A stretch of 35,085 bases of DNA from assembly GCA_900545245.1 (NCBI GenBank), contig UQYV01000037.1, positions 1 through 35,085 on the forward strand. Reading direction: 5' to 3'. This stretch comes from an uncultured Bacteroidales bacterium (GTDB lineage Bacteria > Bacteroidota > Bacteroidia > Bacteroidales > UBA932). The notes under the pieces are model-generated. The model did no database searches. It was not told the origin of the DNA and saw only the letters and a list, made by a program, of their open reading frames with translations. Positions within the stretch are counted from its first letter, which is position 1. Each line of letters starts with the position of its first letter. Below, piece by piece: positions 16,886-24,881 of this stretch. The position numbers were made by a program, and so were the translations under genes.

Positions 16886-17299
16886 ATGAAAAAGGAAATA
16901 TACCACGATGGGAAAATAATCGAAATCACCCCTGAATTCACTTCTGTCGAGATTATCAGCTCTTCGGCATGCTCACAATGCCACGCAAAGGGGCTCTGCG
17001 GATTTTCGGAGGAGGAAAGCAAGGTCGTTATGGTCCCGACGAGTCCATACACCGAGAGAAAAGTAGGCGACACGGTGACTCTCGCGCTGAAGCAGACGAT
17101 GGGTCTGAAGGCAGTGTGGATATCTTATGTCATTCCGTTGATAATATTAATGATTTTAGTGCTATCTTTGTCGTCCGTTATCGATAACGAAGTGTGGACA
17201 GGTCTCACGGCGATCGGCGGTGTGGCTCTTTACTATTTGGTTATCTGGTTGTTGCGGGACAAGTTGAAAAACGAATTCGTCTTTTACATAAAGGACTGA
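16886..17299 (+). CDS. rseC: RseC/MucC-family membrane protein, Rnf-linked
   Basis: The 137-residue protein has a cytoplasmic N-terminal domain with cysteines Cys29, Cys32 and Cys38 (CSQCHAKGLC) and two membrane helices (about 74-97 and 104-123). This is the SoxR-reducing/RseC family, often found in front of rnf genes; in E. coli RseC and the Rsx (Rnf) complex help reduce SoxR. Here it directly precedes rnfB (36 bases), so a role in assembly or redox coupling of the Rnf complex is the reasonable inference. Confidence 0.85.
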   Translation: MKKEIYHDGKIIEITPEFTSVEIISSSACSQCHAKGLCGFSEEESKVVMVPTSPYTERKVGDTVTLALKQTMGLKAVWISYVIPLIILMILVLSLSSVIDNEVWTGLTAIGGVALYYLVIWLLRDKLKNEFVFYIKD

Positions 17300-17335
17300 T
17301 TCGGAGTTTCTGAAATTTTTTAGTTATATATAATT

Positions 17336-18274
17336 ATGGTAAACACGATTATCTGGACTATTGCTGTCATCACCGTCCTCGGTCTGCTGCTTTCGGTCTC
17401 GATCTACCTTGTCGCGAAGAAGTTCAAGGTTGAGGAAGATCCGAGAATCGACGAAGTTGAGGCCGTGATGCCGGGCGCGAACTGCGGAGGCTGCGGATTT
17501 GCCGGCTGCCGTGCGTTTGCCTCATCCTGCGTCGGGGCGGAGAACCTCGACAACAACTACTGTCCTGTCGGCGGAAACGAAACCATGAAGAAGGTCGCTG
17601 CCATTCTCGGAATGACCGTGGCGGAGAAAGCTCCTATGGTGGCGGTTGTCCGTTGCAACGGCTCATGCGAAAACCGTCCGAAGACTTCGACTTACGACGG
17701 GGTGCAATCGTGCCGCGTGAAGGCTTCGCTCTACAGCGGTGACACGGGTTGCTCCTACGGCTGTCTTGGCTGCGGTGACTGCGTGGCAGCCTGCCAGTTC
17801 GACGCTATTCACATGAATCCGGAGACTGGACTTCCTGAGGTTGACCAAGACAAGTGCACCGCCTGCGGAGCATGCGTGAAGGCCTGTCCGAAGAATGTCA
17901 TCGAACTCCGTGCAAAAGGACCTCGCAATATGCGGGTTTTCGTCTCTTGTATCAATAAGGACAAGGGCGCTGTTGCTCGCAAGGCATGTAAGGCAGCCTG
18001 CATCGGTTGCGGCAAATGTGCGAAGGTCTGCCCTCACGGCGCGATTACGATCGAAAACAATCTGGCGTATATCGACTTCTCCAAGTGCAAGCTTTGCCGC
18101 AAATGTGTGCTTGAGTGCCCTACAGGTGCTATCCATGATGTGAACTTTCCGAAGCCTGCAGTGAAACCGGCGCCTAAGCCTGCTGCTGAGACTGTGGCAA
18201 AACCTGCTGCTGCTAAGCCTGTGGCCGAAGAGGTTGCAAAGCCTGTTGAAACTAAGACCGTTAAGGAGGAATAA
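17336..18274 (+). CDS. rnfB: Rnf complex subunit RnfB
   Basis: Electron-entry subunit of the ferredoxin:NAD+ oxidoreductase Rnf, with an N-terminal membrane helix (about 5-26). The 4Fe-4S domain has Cys50, Cys53, Cys58 and Cys76. Four further CxxCxxCxxxC motifs start at 143, 174, 222 and 251, so up to five clusters could be held. The C-terminus (about 272-312) is a repetitive Pro/Ala/Lys tail that looks unstructured. The protein is longer than the proteobacterial type and closer to the ferredoxin-rich form of anaerobes. The stop (TAA, 18272-18274) touches the first possible rnfC ATG. Confidence 0.94.
   Translation: MVNTIIWTIAVITVLGLLLSVSIYLVAKKFKVEEDPRIDEVEAVMPGANCGGCGFAGCRAFASSCVGAENLDNNYCPVGGNETMKKVAAILGMTVAEKAPMVAVVRCNGSCENRPKTSTYDGVQSCRVKASLYSGDTGCSYGCLGCGDCVAACQFDAIHMNPETGLPEVDQDKCTACGACVKACPKNVIELRAKGPRNMRVFVSCINKDKGAVARKACKAACIGCGKCAKVCPHGAITIENNLAYIDFSKCKLCRKCVLECPTGAIHDVNFPKPAVKPAPKPAAETVAKPAAAKPVAEEVAKPVETKTVKEE
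18263..18269 (+). promoter_or_regulatory. strong Shine-Dalgarno before rnfC
   Basis: AAGGAGG lies 7 bases before the ATG at 18277 and 4 before the ATG at 18274. Such strong sites are unusual in Bacteroidetes, where most genes lack one. The spacing favours the second ATG. Confidence 0.6.
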
Positions 18275-18276
18275 TG

Positions 18277-19659
18277 ATGAAGAAGACATTCAAAATAGGT
18301 GGAACACACCCAAATGACAGCAAGATATCTTCATCTTGCAAGATAGAGGTTCTTCCTCTTCCGAAGACTGTCTATGTCTCAATGGCACAGCATCTCGGAG
18401 CACCGGCAAAACCGATAGTCGAAGTTGGTGCCGAGCTAAAGACCGGACAGGTGATTGCAGAGCCGGGCGGATTCATTTCAGCTTTTGTCCACTCTCCTGT
18501 GACCGGAACCGTGAAGTCCATCGCACCGCGCCAGGATCTTGCCGGCAATTGGATGACACATATTGAAATCGCTGTTGCGGACGAAGAAGTCTGGGCGGAG
18601 GGTATCGACACCACGAAAGACATCGTGACCAAACTCCCGGAAGACAACGCATTCATCATTGACCGCATCAAGTCCAACGGTGTTGTCGGTCTTGGTGGAG
18701 CGACATTCCCGACTCACGTAAAACTCTGTCCTCCTCCGGGCAAGAAGGCTGACTGCCTGATTCTCAACGGAGCGGAGTGCGAACCATATCTTACATCCGA
18801 CAACAGGATTATGATTGAACGCAGCCGTGAGATTGTCATCGGTGCTGCCTTGATGAAAAAAGTGCTCGGTGGCTGTCCTGCCGTAATCGGCATCGAGGAA
18901 AACAAGCCTGAGGCCATCGCAGCGATGACTGAAGCAGTGACTTCTCTTGCCGCATCGTCTTCGGATTACAGTGGAATCGAGGTCCAGGTGCTCAAGAAAA
19001 AATATCCGCAGGGTGGAGAGAAACAGCTCATCGCTGCAGTAATGGGAAGAGAAGTGAAGTCTATGGGGCTTCCTATAGACGTGGGCGCTGTCGTTCAGAA
19101 CGTTGCAACCTCTCTTGCGGTTTATGAGGCTGTTCAGAAAAATATGCCTCTTATCACCAACACGATGACCATTACGGGTGACTGCCTTGGCAAGGAGCAT
19201 CAGCACAACTACCTCTTCCGTATCGGAATGCCGCTTTCCTACATCGCAGAATATGCTGGAGGCGTTCCGGAGCAGGCGGCGAAGATAGTTTCCGGAGGCC
19301 CGATGATGGGTAAGGCGATCTCAAACCTTGAGGCTGCAACAGTCAAAGGTTCGTCTTCGCTTCTCTATCTCACGCAGGAGCAGACAGAAAGAAAGCCAGA
19401 GTCCAACTGCATCCGTTGCGGAAAATGCGCAGATGCCTGCCCAATGGGACTTGAGCCTTTCCTTCTTAACAAATATGCAAAGCACGCAATGATGGACGAG
19501 TTGGAGGCTAACGCTGTCCAGGACTGCATTGAGTGTGGTTGCTGCCTCTACACCTGCCCGGCTAACATTCCTCTTTTGGATGTCATCCGTCTTGCAAAGG
19601 GCGATGTAATAAAGATTATCCGTGGACGTGCCGCAGCCGCAGCCGCCGCAAAGAAATAA
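18277..19659 (+). CDS. rnfC: Rnf complex subunit RnfC
   Basis: Peripheral NADH-binding subunit that passes electrons between NAD(H) and the membrane part of Rnf. Numbering from the 18274 ATG, it has GLGGATFP (139-146) of the nucleotide/flavin-binding Complex1_51K-like domain, a SLBB region, and two 4Fe-4S motifs, CIRCGKCADACP (379-390) and CIECGCCLYTCP (418-429). It ends in an Ala-rich tail without the long repeats of E. coli RsxC. The ATG at 18277 is chosen for its ribosome-site spacing and because MKKTFKIGG fits the family start. Confidence 0.94.
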   Translation: MKKTFKIGGTHPNDSKISSSCKIEVLPLPKTVYVSMAQHLGAPAKPIVEVGAELKTGQVIAEPGGFISAFVHSPVTGTVKSIAPRQDLAGNWMTHIEIAVADEEVWAEGIDTTKDIVTKLPEDNAFIIDRIKSNGVVGLGGATFPTHVKLCPPPGKKADCLILNGAECEPYLTSDNRIMIERSREIVIGAALMKKVLGGCPAVIGIEENKPEAIAAMTEAVTSLAASSSDYSGIEVQVLKKKYPQGGEKQLIAAVMGREVKSMGLPIDVGAVVQNVATSLAVYEAVQKNMPLITNTMTITGDCLGKEHQHNYLFRIGMPLSYIAEYAGGVPEQAAKIVSGGPMMGKAISNLEAATVKGSSSLLYLTQEQTERKPESNCIRCGKCADACPMGLEPFLLNKYAKHAMMDELEANAVQDCIECGCCLYTCPANIPLLDVIRLAKGDVIKIIRGRAAAAAAAKK

Positions 19660-19676
19660 TTTGAATTTCAAGAAAT

Positions 19677-20648
19677 ATGAACAAGATAGTTTCGCCATCA
19701 CCCCACATCCACAGCCCTCTTTCCACAAAGAGGCTTATGTTGGACGTGATTTATGCGCTGATGCCTGCGGTGATTCTCTCCTGCCTTCTCTATGGTTGGA
19801 AAGAACTTCTGCTGCTTGTTGTCAGCGTCGTTTCCTGTGTCGGCCTTGAGTATTTGATTAACAGATTCCTTCTCAAGAAACCGAGCACGATTGCTGACCA
19901 TTCGGCTGTTGTCACGGGCATACTGCTCGCGCTCAACGTCCCGGTTTCCTGCCCGTGGTGGGTTATGGTAATCGGAGCGGTCATCGCCATCGGTGTAGTC
20001 AAGATGACTTTCGGAGGACTCGGACAGAACATCTTCAACCCTGCAATCGCAGCCCGTGTGTTCCTTCTCCTTTCTTTCCCTGTCTATATGACCGACTGGG
20101 CATACACCCCGACAGCGCTTTTCAGCAACATTGATGCAGTTTCCGGTCCGACTTTGCTTGGAGTTCTCAACGAACAGGGAATCTCTGCACTTGGCAAACT
20201 CGACTGGAGGATGCTTCTTATCAACACCTGCGGCGGCTCTGCCGGAGAGCTTTCTGCGGTTGCGCTTCTCGCGGGTTTTGTCTATCTTCTCTGCCGCAAG
20301 GTCATCAAACCGTGGATTACACTTTCCATCCTTGGCACTGTGGCGATTTTCGCGCTTGTCCTCGGACTCGTTCAGCAGCCGGCTATGGGAGTGGGAGAGT
20401 TCATCGTCTTCAACCTTCTCACCGGTGGTCTTCTCCTTGGTTCCATCTTTATGGCGACCGACTATGTGACTTCTCCGATGAGTGACTGGGGCGGCGTGGT
20501 CTATGGAATAGGCATCGGTCTTTTGACAATGCTCATCCGCTACTACGGTGCCTATCCGGAAGGAGTTTCCTTCGCCATACTCATTATGAATATGACGGTT
20601 CCTCTTATCAACAGAGCGTTCCATCAGAGAAAATACGGGAGGAAATAG
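19677..20648 (+). CDS. rnfD: Rnf complex subunit RnfD
   Basis: Integral membrane subunit with covalently bound FMN, homologous to NqrB. The 323-residue protein has about ten hydrophobic helices, the conserved GGLGQNIFNPA segment (113-123), and the flavinylation site region DAVSGPT with Thr159. The usual form is SGAT, so Ala is replaced by Pro next to the FMN threonine. It lies 17 bases after rnfC and 3 before rnfG. Confidence 0.94.
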   Translation: MNKIVSPSPHIHSPLSTKRLMLDVIYALMPAVILSCLLYGWKELLLLVVSVVSCVGLEYLINRFLLKKPSTIADHSAVVTGILLALNVPVSCPWWVMVIGAVIAIGVVKMTFGGLGQNIFNPAIAARVFLLLSFPVYMTDWAYTPTALFSNIDAVSGPTLLGVLNEQGISALGKLDWRMLLINTCGGSAGELSAVALLAGFVYLLCRKVIKPWITLSILGTVAIFALVLGLVQQPAMGVGEFIVFNLLTGGLLLGSIFMATDYVTSPMSDWGGVVYGIGIGLLTMLIRYYGAYPEGVSFAILIMNMTVPLINRAFHQRKYGRK

Positions 20649-20651
20649 ACT

Positions 20652-21290
20652 ATGGCAATGAAATCTACATTCAAGAATATGGTTATCTGCCTGACGCTCA
20701 TCTGCATCGTATGCTCTGCGCTTCTGGCAGGAGTCTATGCCCTCACCAAGGCACCAATAGATAAGGCCGCTGCGGACAAGCTCAACAGCGCCATCTCCGA
20801 AGTGCTTCCGGAGTTCTCCTCTCTTTCCGAGAAGAAGAGTATTGAATTCAACGGAAAGACATATTCCTACTACGAGGTTGCGGACAGCGCGGCAAATGTT
20901 CTTGGCTATGCTGTCGAGGCGGCTGTCGGCGGTTTCGGCGGTCCGGTGAGCCTTATGGTCGGAGTGCTTCCTGACGGAACCATCTACAACACAAAGGTTC
21001 TCTCACACAGCGAGACTCCGGGTCTTGGAGCGAAATGTACCGAGCCTGCCTTCGCAGACCAGTTCAAAGGTTTCGACCCGTCAGTCAAGAAACTTTCAGT
21101 CAAGAAAGACGGTGGCGACATAGACGCAATCACCGCTGCAACCATCACCTCCCGTGCCTACGCTGAGACCGTGGCTCTTGCTGTAGCAGTTTCCGAGGCG
21201 GTCCGTGGAGTTAACGTTGGAGTGGAAGATGTGATTGATGCCTTCGACGGCGCATCATCTGCAGTAAATAATGGAGGGCCTGAAAAATGA
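20652..21290 (+). CDS. rnfG: Rnf complex subunit RnfG
   Basis: One N-terminal membrane helix (about 10-31) followed by an extracytoplasmic FMN-binding domain. The flavin attachment motif is TAATITS (161-167), with Thr164 the expected covalent FMN site; GGFGGPVSLMVGV (93-105) is also typical. Its 212-residue length is normal. The stop overlaps the rnfE start by 4 bases (ATGA, 21287-21290). Confidence 0.94.
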   Translation: MAMKSTFKNMVICLTLICIVCSALLAGVYALTKAPIDKAAADKLNSAISEVLPEFSSLSEKKSIEFNGKTYSYYEVADSAANVLGYAVEAAVGGFGGPVSLMVGVLPDGTIYNTKVLSHSETPGLGAKCTEPAFADQFKGFDPSVKKLSVKKDGGDIDAITAATITSRAYAETVALAVAVSEAVRGVNVGVEDVIDAFDGASSAVNNGGPEK

Positions 21291-21871
21291 GTAATCTTAA
21301 ATATATCGTAAACGGTATTGTAAAGGAGAATCCTACTTTCGTTCTTCTCCTGGGTATGTGTCCTACCCTGGCAACTACCACTTCAGCAATCAATGGTATG
21401 AGTATGGGACTTGCGACAATGTTCGTGCTCATTCTCTCGAATATGGCGATTGCAGCCGTTGCCCGCTTCATTCCGGACAAGGTCCGCATCCCGTCCTACA
21501 TCGTCATCATCGCGACGTTCGTGACCCTGCTCCAGTTTCTTATGCAGGCCTACACTCCTGCAATCTATGAGACTCTTGGCTTGTTCATTCCCCTCATCGT
21601 GGTGAACTGCATCGTTCTCGGACGTGCGGAGGCTTTTGCAAACAAACACACGGTGCTTGAGTCCGCTTGTGACGGAATCGGAATCGGAATCGGTTTCACT
21701 ATTGCCCTCACGCTTCTTGGACTCATCCGTGAGATTCTCGGAAACGGCTCGGCATTCGGTTGGAAATTCATTCCTGGCGATGGTATCCTTGTCTTCGTTC
21801 TTGCTCCAGGAGCCTTCATGGTGCTTGGCTATCTCATCGTGCTTTTCAAAAAACTCACTGCTAAAAAATAG
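21287..21871 (+). CDS. rnfE: Rnf complex subunit RnfE
   Basis: Integral membrane subunit, homologue of NqrD, with six predicted helices. With RnfA it forms the core holding a membrane-embedded iron centre. The expected cysteines are present: Cys25 in LGMCPTLA and Cys108 in VVNCIVLG. The 194-residue length is usual. It is coupled to rnfG by a 4-base overlap and lies 14 bases before rnfA. Confidence 0.94.
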   Translation: MSNLKYIVNGIVKENPTFVLLLGMCPTLATTTSAINGMSMGLATMFVLILSNMAIAAVARFIPDKVRIPSYIVIIATFVTLLQFLMQAYTPAIYETLGLFIPLIVVNCIVLGRAEAFANKHTVLESACDGIGIGIGFTIALTLLGLIREILGNGSAFGWKFIPGDGILVFVLAPGAFMVLGYLIVLFKKLTAKK

Positions 21872-21885
21872 GGGAGAAAGGTATT

Positions 21886-22485
21886 ATGGAGTATTTAATT
21901 ATCATTATATCAGCGATATTCGTAAATAATATCCTGCTTGCGCAGTTCCTCGGAATCTGCCCGTTCCTCGGAGTTTCCAATAAACTTTCCACAGCAGTGG
22001 GAATGTCCGGTGCGGTCTGCTTCGTGATTACTCTCGCGACACTTGTGACCTATCTGCTTCAGACCTACGTGCTCGCTCCGCTTCACATTGAATTCTTGCA
22101 GACGATTGCTTTCATCCTTGTGATTGCGGCTCTCGTGCAGATGGTTGAGATTGTTCTCAAGAAGGTGAGCCCTTCGCTTTATTCTGCGCTCGGAATTTTC
22201 CTTCCTCTGATTACCACCAACTGTGCGGTTCTTGGAGTTGCCTTGATTGTTGTCACCAAGGAGTTCACTTTTGGCGGTGAACCTCATATGTTGAACCTTG
22301 CGGAGTCGCTCGTCTATGCATTGGCTACTTCGGTTGGTTATGGTCTTGCAATGATTCTTTTTGCCGGCATCCGTGAAACTCTCTCACTGAATGACGTTCC
22401 GAAGGCTTTTCGGGACATTCCGATTGCGCTTATCACTGCCAGCATTATGGCGATGGCGTTTATGGGATTTTCCGGATTAGTGTAA
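21886..22485 (+). CDS. rnfA: Rnf complex subunit RnfA
   Basis: Integral membrane subunit, homologue of NqrE, inverted-topology partner of RnfE. The cysteines that ligate the shared iron centre are Cys25 in LGICPFLG and Cys113 in TTNCAVLG. The 199-residue protein has six hydrophobic helices. It is the last gene of the long plus-strand run and is followed by two hairpins. The complex couples ferredoxin-dependent NAD reduction to Na+ or H+ transport; which ion cannot be told here. Confidence 0.95.
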   Translation: MEYLIIIISAIFVNNILLAQFLGICPFLGVSNKLSTAVGMSGAVCFVITLATLVTYLLQTYVLAPLHIEFLQTIAFILVIAALVQMVEIVLKKVSPSLYSALGIFLPLITTNCAVLGVALIVVTKEFTFGGEPHMLNLAESLVYALATSVGYGLAMILFAGIRETLSLNDVPKAFRDIPIALITASIMAMAFMGFSGLV

Positions 22486-22518
22486 GTAAAAGGCGAAGAA
22501 AAATCGGCTGAAACATAT

Positions 22519-22549
22519 AAAAAAAGAAAAATATCGTTTTTCTTTTTTT
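22519..22549. terminator. A/T-only hairpin after rnfA
   Basis: A perfect 13-bp inverted repeat of A's with one G against T's with one C, with a 5-nt loop. It lies 33 bases after the rnfA stop. The stem has a single G-C pair and the right arm is itself a T-run, so it is a weak but plausible terminator working in either direction. Confidence 0.45.
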
Positions 22550-22587
22550 AGGTTTGAGGATTGAACGGAAAATATGTTATATAATTG

Positions 22588-22616
22588 CGCTTCCCTTCGG
22601 GGAGGCGTTTTTTGTT
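22588..22616 (+). terminator. intrinsic terminator of the rnf operon
   Basis: Eight-bp stem CGCTTCCC/GGGAGGCG (one G-T pair) closed by a TTCG tetraloop and followed by TTTTTT (22608-22613). This is a standard factor-independent terminator and probably the main end of the rnf transcript. Confidence 0.8.
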
Positions 22617-22676
22617 TGATATAGTCTTTCCTTTGATAGTTGAGTTTGGAATATGATGAGGTAATATAAGATATCT

Positions 22677-22856
22677 CAAGTTTCGCAAGTGCGAAACACC
22701 TCTTTTGAGCCCTTGTGGCGAGGGTAAGTCCTCTCCCCGAGGGAGAGGATTTAGGAGAGGGGTAACGTGGATAGAAAAAAAGTGCGTGAGATTTGAGAGT
22801 TCGATAAATGAGATAAGTTTAATATTCGCAAGAAGTTAGAATACTTGCGAAACTTG
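22677..22856. repeat. spacer bounded by a 14-bp inverted repeat, with internal hairpins
   Basis: CAAGTTTCGCAAGT at 22677-22690 recurs in reverse complement at 22843-22856. Each end is also part of a local hairpin: GTTTCGCA/TGCGAAAC at 22680-22697, and TTCGCAAG/CTTGCGAA at 22825-22851. Between them lies a GA/CT-rich hairpin, CCTCTCCC/GGGAGAGG (22730-22748), followed by a related AGGAGAGGGG. No gene is visible in the 379-base interval 22486-22864. This resembles an intergenic repeat element, or the short remains of one. Confidence 0.55.
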
Positions 22857-22864
22857 AATAAGAT

Positions 22865-23551
22865 ATGAGAATACTTGAGTTGAGTGAGGATGAGAGACCC
22901 CGGGAGAAAATGCGCGATAGGGGCGTGGCGGCTCTGTCCAATGTTGAACTGCTTGCCGTGATATTGCGGACCGGCACTGGAGGCCGGAACGCCATGGATC
23001 TGGCTCGGGAGCTTTACGCTGTTTCCGGAAACAGCCTTTGTGAATTGTCTTCCCTGTCGGCCGACAGAATGTGTGCAGTTCCGGGAATAGGGTTCGGAAA
23101 GGCGGCTTCCATAGTCTCTGCCTTTGAACTGGGACGGCGCTGCGCCCTTGAGAAGGCCGGCAACACGGACATCTCCGTGACCGACTCCAAGGTGGCAGCT
23201 CGTCTGTTCGCTCCCTACCTTCGCATCCTTGACCACGAGGAATGCTGGGCCCTCTTTTTGAACCAGCGCAATCGCCCCTTGGGGAAGGAAATGATTGGTT
23301 CCGGGGGACTGAACGCGACACCGATAGACAGCCGTGTGGTGACGAGGCTCGCCCTCGAAAAAAGGGCTACGGGCGTCATCCTGTTCCACAACCATCCGTC
23401 AGGCTCGCCGGAACCGGGCGCTTCCGACATTAAGCACACCTCTTCCATCCGCAAGGGACTTGCCTCCTTGAACATCGCCTTGCTCGACCACATAATTATA
23501 GCAGGAGACTCGTTCTTCAGTTTTTCCGAGGAGCGCGTTTTTCATCTGTAG
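22865..23551 (+). CDS. radC: RadC-family JAB-domain protein
   Basis: The 228-residue protein has an N-terminal helix-hairpin-helix-like region (about 20-90) and a C-terminal JAB/JAMM metalloprotease-like domain with HNHPSG (His175, His177) and Asp188, so the metal site is intact. The name comes from an old E. coli DNA-repair mutant; the biochemical role is not established. The start at 22865 directly abuts the inverted-repeat spacer, and I see no clear promoter between the terminator and the gene. Confidence 0.9.
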   Translation: MRILELSEDERPREKMRDRGVAALSNVELLAVILRTGTGGRNAMDLARELYAVSGNSLCELSSLSADRMCAVPGIGFGKAASIVSAFELGRRCALEKAGNTDISVTDSKVAARLFAPYLRILDHEECWALFLNQRNRPLGKEMIGSGGLNATPIDSRVVTRLALEKRATGVILFHNHPSGSPEPGASDIKHTSSIRKGLASLNIALLDHIIIAGDSFFSFSEERVFHL

Positions 23552-23617
23552 GCCTGTGGCTCAGCTTATCGCTACCGAAGAGTGACAGAATTGTTGTACA
23601 TTTTGAGCATATAATTG

Positions 23618-23648
23618 TTGCGAAAAAGATTCATTTGCGCTTAATTTG
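23618..23648 (+). promoter_or_regulatory. promoter of the aldose 1-epimerase gene
   Basis: TTG (23618-23620), 20 bases, then TTAATTTG (23641-23648), one mismatch from TAnnTTTG. It would start transcription near 23655, some 55 bases before the ATG at 23711. Confidence 0.5.
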
Positions 23649-23710
23649 CAGACTCCGCCGCAATTTGCATCAGACAGGCGGGATGTTCAATGACCGATAA
23701 TTGATGACGT

Positions 23711-24838
23711 ATGAAAGCATATAATCTCATCGCAGCGCTTCTTTTCCCGCTGCTTCTTTCCTGCTCTCCGAAAGCGGGGGTGTCTGTTTCCGACTTCGGA
23801 AATCTCTCTACTGGTGAACCGACAAAGCTCTACACCATCGTCAACCGCAGTGGCGCGTCCCTGCAACTGCTCGACTACGGTGCACGCATTGTGAGCATAA
23901 AGGTTCCGGACCGGGACGGGAAGATAGGCGATGTCGTCGTCGGATTCGGCGACCTGGACAGCTTCGAGCACAAGGACCGCTTCATCGGACCGGTAATCGG
24001 GCGCTACGGCAACCGCATAGATCATTCTGCTTTTGACCTTGATGGTGTTCATTACAATCTTGTTCCCAATGAAAGCTTTGATGGTGAGCCGGTTCAGTGT
24101 CACGGAGGTCCTCAAGGTTTCGACCGCTTCGTCTGGGAGTCAGAACCGGTGCAGGAAGAGGGCCGCGCGGGAGTCCGTTTCCATCGACTCAGTCCTGACG
24201 GTGAAGAAGGCTATCCCGGAAATATGGATGCTTGGGTAACTTATTGGTTGACAGATGATAATGTAGTAAAGGCCGAATACGAGGCTACAACCGACTCTCC
24301 GACTGTAGTGAACCTCTCTAACCACACCTACTTCAATCTCAAGGGTGACGAGGGTGGCTATGTTATGGAGCATCTTCTTCAGGTGGACGCTGACACCTGC
24401 GTGCAGAACAATACCCATTTCTGCCCCGACAAACTTCTCCCTGTAGATGGCTCTCCATTCGATTTCCGGGAGCCTCACCGCGTCGACTACCGCATTGATA
24501 TGGATAATGAACATCTGCGCATAATGCACGGAATGTCAGCTTGTTGGGTACTTCGCGACTGGGACGGTTCTCTCTGTCGTGCCGCCGACCTCTACGATCG
24601 CAAGTCAGGTCGTGGCGTGGAGACCTGGACCACGGAACCGACCCTGCTGACTTTTACGGGGCGCACTTTCAATGAAAGCTACCATGGAAAGTATGGTCCG
24701 ATAGAGAAGTTCGGCGGTATGCTTCTGGAAACCATCCACTTTCCCGACAGCCCCAACCAGCCCCGCTTCCCTTCCACTGCCCTCCGTCCCGGTGACCGCT
24801 ACTACAGCACCACAGAATACCGTTTCTACGCCAGATGA
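23711..24838 (+). CDS. galM: aldose 1-epimerase, predicted lipoprotein
   Basis: Mutarotase interconverting alpha and beta anomers of aldoses such as glucose and galactose. The 375-residue protein shows IGRYGNRI (96-103), His131, NHTYFNLKG (His205) and Glu340 before HFPDSPNQ, the catalytic and binding residues of the family. The N-terminus is a lipoprotein signal with lipobox LLSC (Cys18), so the enzyme is probably anchored in the periplasm or outer membrane rather than cytosolic. It would then act on sugars released outside the cytoplasm. No glycoside hydrolase or SusC/D pair is beside it. Confidence 0.92.
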   Translation: MKAYNLIAALLFPLLLSCSPKAGVSVSDFGNLSTGEPTKLYTIVNRSGASLQLLDYGARIVSIKVPDRDGKIGDVVVGFGDLDSFEHKDRFIGPVIGRYGNRIDHSAFDLDGVHYNLVPNESFDGEPVQCHGGPQGFDRFVWESEPVQEEGRAGVRFHRLSPDGEEGYPGNMDAWVTYWLTDDNVVKAEYEATTDSPTVVNLSNHTYFNLKGDEGGYVMEHLLQVDADTCVQNNTHFCPDKLLPVDGSPFDFREPHRVDYRIDMDNEHLRIMHGMSACWVLRDWDGSLCRAADLYDRKSGRGVETWTTEPTLLTFTGRTFNESYHGKYGPIEKFGGMLLETIHFPDSPNQPRFPSTALRPGDRYYSTTEYRFYAR

Positions 24839-24881
24839 TGAGGGGCAATGGTCTTCCTAAGAAATAAAATTCGTGAAAGAG

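Noticed and set aside
22486..22864. tRNA or small protein gene in the spacer after rnfA
   Set aside because: No cloverleaf or CCA end is visible, and the short frames there are AT-rich and interrupted; the structure is explained by hairpins and repeats.
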